Assembly: GCA_910584585.1 (NCBI GenBank)
Contig: CAJUBP010000003.1
Location: 59,054-123,053 of the forward strand
Length of the DNA stretch: 64,000 nt
Direction: 5' to 3'
Origin: an uncultured Lachnospiraceae bacterium
GTDB taxonomy: Bacteria > Bacillota > Clostridia > Lachnospirales > Lachnospiraceae
This document shows positions 62,803 to 64,000 of this stretch, piece after piece. Within the stretch, counting starts at the first letter, position 1; each line of letters begins with the position of its first letter. The notes under the pieces were generated by a model. That model was not told where the DNA came from and searched no databases. It worked only from the letters and a program-made list of their open reading frames with translations. Both the position numbers and the translations under genes were made by a program.

Positions 62803-63510
62803 CTAATCCTTATTTTTCCTCCCATATAAAAGAACCATTCTCAAAAACTGAAGGATTGACGACGCCGCGCCCGCAACATAAGTCAATGCCGCCGCGCCAA
62901 GGACTTTTTTGGTCCCTTTTATCTCTTCCTCTCTTAATATCCCTGTTTCACCTAAAATACGGACAGCCCTGCGGGAGGCATTAAACTCCACCGGAAGGGT
63001 GATAAGCTGAAACAATACTGCGCCAAAAAAACAAAAAATCCCAAGATTGATAAGAAACTGCCCTGCGCCGCTGGTGATGAAAAATCCAATAATGATTAGC
63101 GGCCACGCAGCGGACGATCCAAAATTTACCAACGGCACAAGCGCGCTTCGGATGGACAAAGGAACATAGGATTCCTGATGCTGAATCGCATGCCCGCATT
63201 CATGCGCCGCCACTCCAAGCGCCGCTACCGACGCAGAATGAAATGTACTGTCCGACAGCCCTAAAACTTTATTTTGCGGATCATAATGATCATTTAAATT
63301 CCCCGGTATATGCACCACTTCCACATCATATATCCCTGCTGTATGCAGAATCCGTTCTGCGGCCTGTTTCCCTGTCAGCCCTGCCATGCTCCGCACTTTG
63401 TTGTATTTGCGAAATGTCACTTTTACTTTCGCTGACGCCGCCATGCAGATCACGGCGCCAATCACCACTAAAATGTAAGTTGGGTCAAAATAAAATCCAT
63501 AATACGGCAT
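62803..63510 (-). CDS. YugP-type zinc metallopeptidase
   Basis: 235 residues: N-terminal TM helix (about 10-27), zinc motif AAHECGHAIQHQ (HExxH), then two or three TM helices (130-215) and the conserved EFNASRRAVRIL. Neutral membrane zinc peptidase of unknown substrate, widespread in Firmicutes. ATG 63510 is 8 nt after AGGAG; the GTG 9 bp upstream sits inside that site. Confidence 0.9.
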   Translation of the reverse strand: MPYYGFYFDPTYILVVIGAVICMAASAKVKVTFRKYNKVRSMAGLTGKQAAERILHTAGIYDVEVVHIPGNLNDHYDPQNKVLGLSDSTFHSASVAALGVAAHECGHAIQHQESYVPLSIRSALVPLVNFGSSAAWPLIIIGFFITSGAGQFLINLGIFCFFGAVLFQLITLPVEFNASRRAVRILGETGILREEEIKGTKKVLGAAALTYVAGAASSILQFLRMVLLYGRKNKD

Positions 63511-63687
63511 ACTGCTCACTCCTTTTGCATATTATCGCTGTGTGTATTTACGTAAGTTATCCATCCGCAGATTCAAATCTGCGCTTCCCTCATCTTTTCT
63601 TTCATTGTTTCATTTTTGTAAATATATCAGAGTAATCTAAACTGAAACGAAACAGCAGAGCGCAAGTTCTGTTTGAGCAATTACTGC

Positions 63688-63715
63688 ACCATTTTTCCAC
63701 TTCTTTCATATTGTA
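63688..63715 (+). promoter_or_regulatory. Candidate sigma-K promoter of the coat-like gene
   Basis: ACC at 63688-63690, 16-bp spacer, then CATATTGTA at 63707-63715. This fits the published sigma-K pattern of AC, 16-17 bp, CATAnnnTA. It lies 36 bp upstream of the start codon. Sigma-K directs late mother-cell genes such as coat proteins. Confidence 0.5.
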
Positions 63716-63750
63716 TAAAAAACAAATCAATCAAGAGAGGAATAACCATT

Positions 63751-64000
63751 ATGGCTAATTATCATACAGAATCTGACTGCGGCTGCAGCCAGAATACGTC
63801 ACAATGTCCAATGCCCGAAAAACCCTGCCCGGCTGACATGCCGCCGAAGCGGCCGATGATGCAAAGGCCCTGCCCGGCTGATATGCCGCCGAAACGGCCG
63901 ATGATGCAAAGGCCCTGCCCGGCTCCCATGGCCGCACGGCAGGCAATGCAAAGGCCCTGCCCGGCTGATATGCCGCCGAAACGGCCGATGATGCAAAGGC
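63751..64000 (+). CDS. Repeat-rich Pro/Met/Cys protein, probable spore coat component (partial)
   Basis: The frame starts MANYHTESDCGCSQNTSQC and continues past the right edge. After 24 residues it consists of 14-15-residue repeats with the pattern PCPADMPPKRPMMQR, each with one Cys. No signal peptide, low complexity, basic. Composition and the sigma-K-like promoter suggest a spore-coat or other cross-linked structural protein (inference). GAGAGG precedes the ATG. Family not recognised. Confidence 0.65.
   Translation, partial: MANYHTESDCGCSQNTSQCPMPEKPCPADMPPKRPMMQRPCPADMPPKRPMMQRPCPAPMAARQAMQRPCPADMPPKRPMMQR
63823..63999 (+). repeat. 45-bp coding tandem repeat in the coat-like gene
   Basis: Units at 63823-63867, 63868-63912, 63913-63954 (42 bp, divergent) and 63955-63999. 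Units 2 and 4 are identical over 45 bp and unit 1 differs by two silent changes, indicating recent expansion or homogenisation. The array continues outside the window. Confidence 0.9.

Noticed and set aside
63823..63999. CRISPR-like regular repeats
   Set aside because: Units are contiguous, in frame and coding; there are no spacers and no cas genes.

Overview
The window looks like a chromosomal stretch from a spore-forming member of the Clostridia, most probably Lachnospiraceae. The evidence is the gene content (yqfC/yqfD, a SpoVB-type flippase, a candidate sigma-K promoter in front of a repeat-rich coat-like protein, SepF/YlmH/YggS, MreBCD/MinCDE, DUF1292/RuvX/IreB), mid-40s GC, strong AGGAGG ribosome binding sites and frequent TTG/GTG starts. 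Almost everything is on the minus strand, so transcription runs from high to low coordinates. Only aroC, a DUF378 gene and the coat-like gene at the right edge are on the plus strand. I saw no rRNA, tRNA, CRISPR array, insertion sequence or riboswitch.

Layout from left to right. 1-5063: leuB-ilvB-serC-serA amino-acid operon with a clear promoter; serA runs off the left edge. 5171-7764: tgt and yajC, normally neighbours, separated by a two-gene ADP-ribosyltransferase-fold module with its own promoter. 7789-7932: a long palindromic repeat between divergent tgt and aroC. 8038-11028: aroC, a membrane-tethered XRE regulator and a lactonase. 11018-16960: the conserved ireB-ruvX-DUF1292-fur-rnj-ylbF-(mltG-like)-trmR-trhP cluster (RNA turnover and tRNA U34 modification). 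17124-23198: rluD-like, lspA, aroB, ylmH, sepF, yggS and an HlyD-like protein. 23648-34667: cell-shape and division block radC-mreBCD-PBP2-minCDE-rodA-mgsA-D,D-carboxypeptidase. 34789-43713: mutS-mutL-miaA with a DUF262/HEPN pair inserted between mutS and mutL. 43766-50218: two flavoproteins, a BofC-like protein, a SpoVB-type flippase and a DUF3048 lipoprotein. 50326-54832: ybeY, a degenerate PgpH-like HD protein, phoH, yqfD, yqfC. 54864-62051: nucleoside phosphorylase, HSP90-family protein, response regulator and hybrid kinase. 62338-62670: fused remnants of two pseudogenes. 62803-64000: a zinc metallopeptidase and the repeat coat-like gene.

Most of the window is core housekeeping. The unusual content is at insertions and decay points: the ART-fold module inside tgt/yajC; the DUF262 gene with a frame-disrupted HEPN partner inside mutS/mutL; enzymes lacking expected key residues (a methylglyoxal synthase without its catalytic Asp, a PgpH-like protein without its HD pair, an MltG-like protein without its catalytic domain); and several in-frame coding tandem repeats. 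The two accessory modules are visibly richer in A+T than the genes around them. Family names are from recognising motifs and gene order by eye; no search was run.
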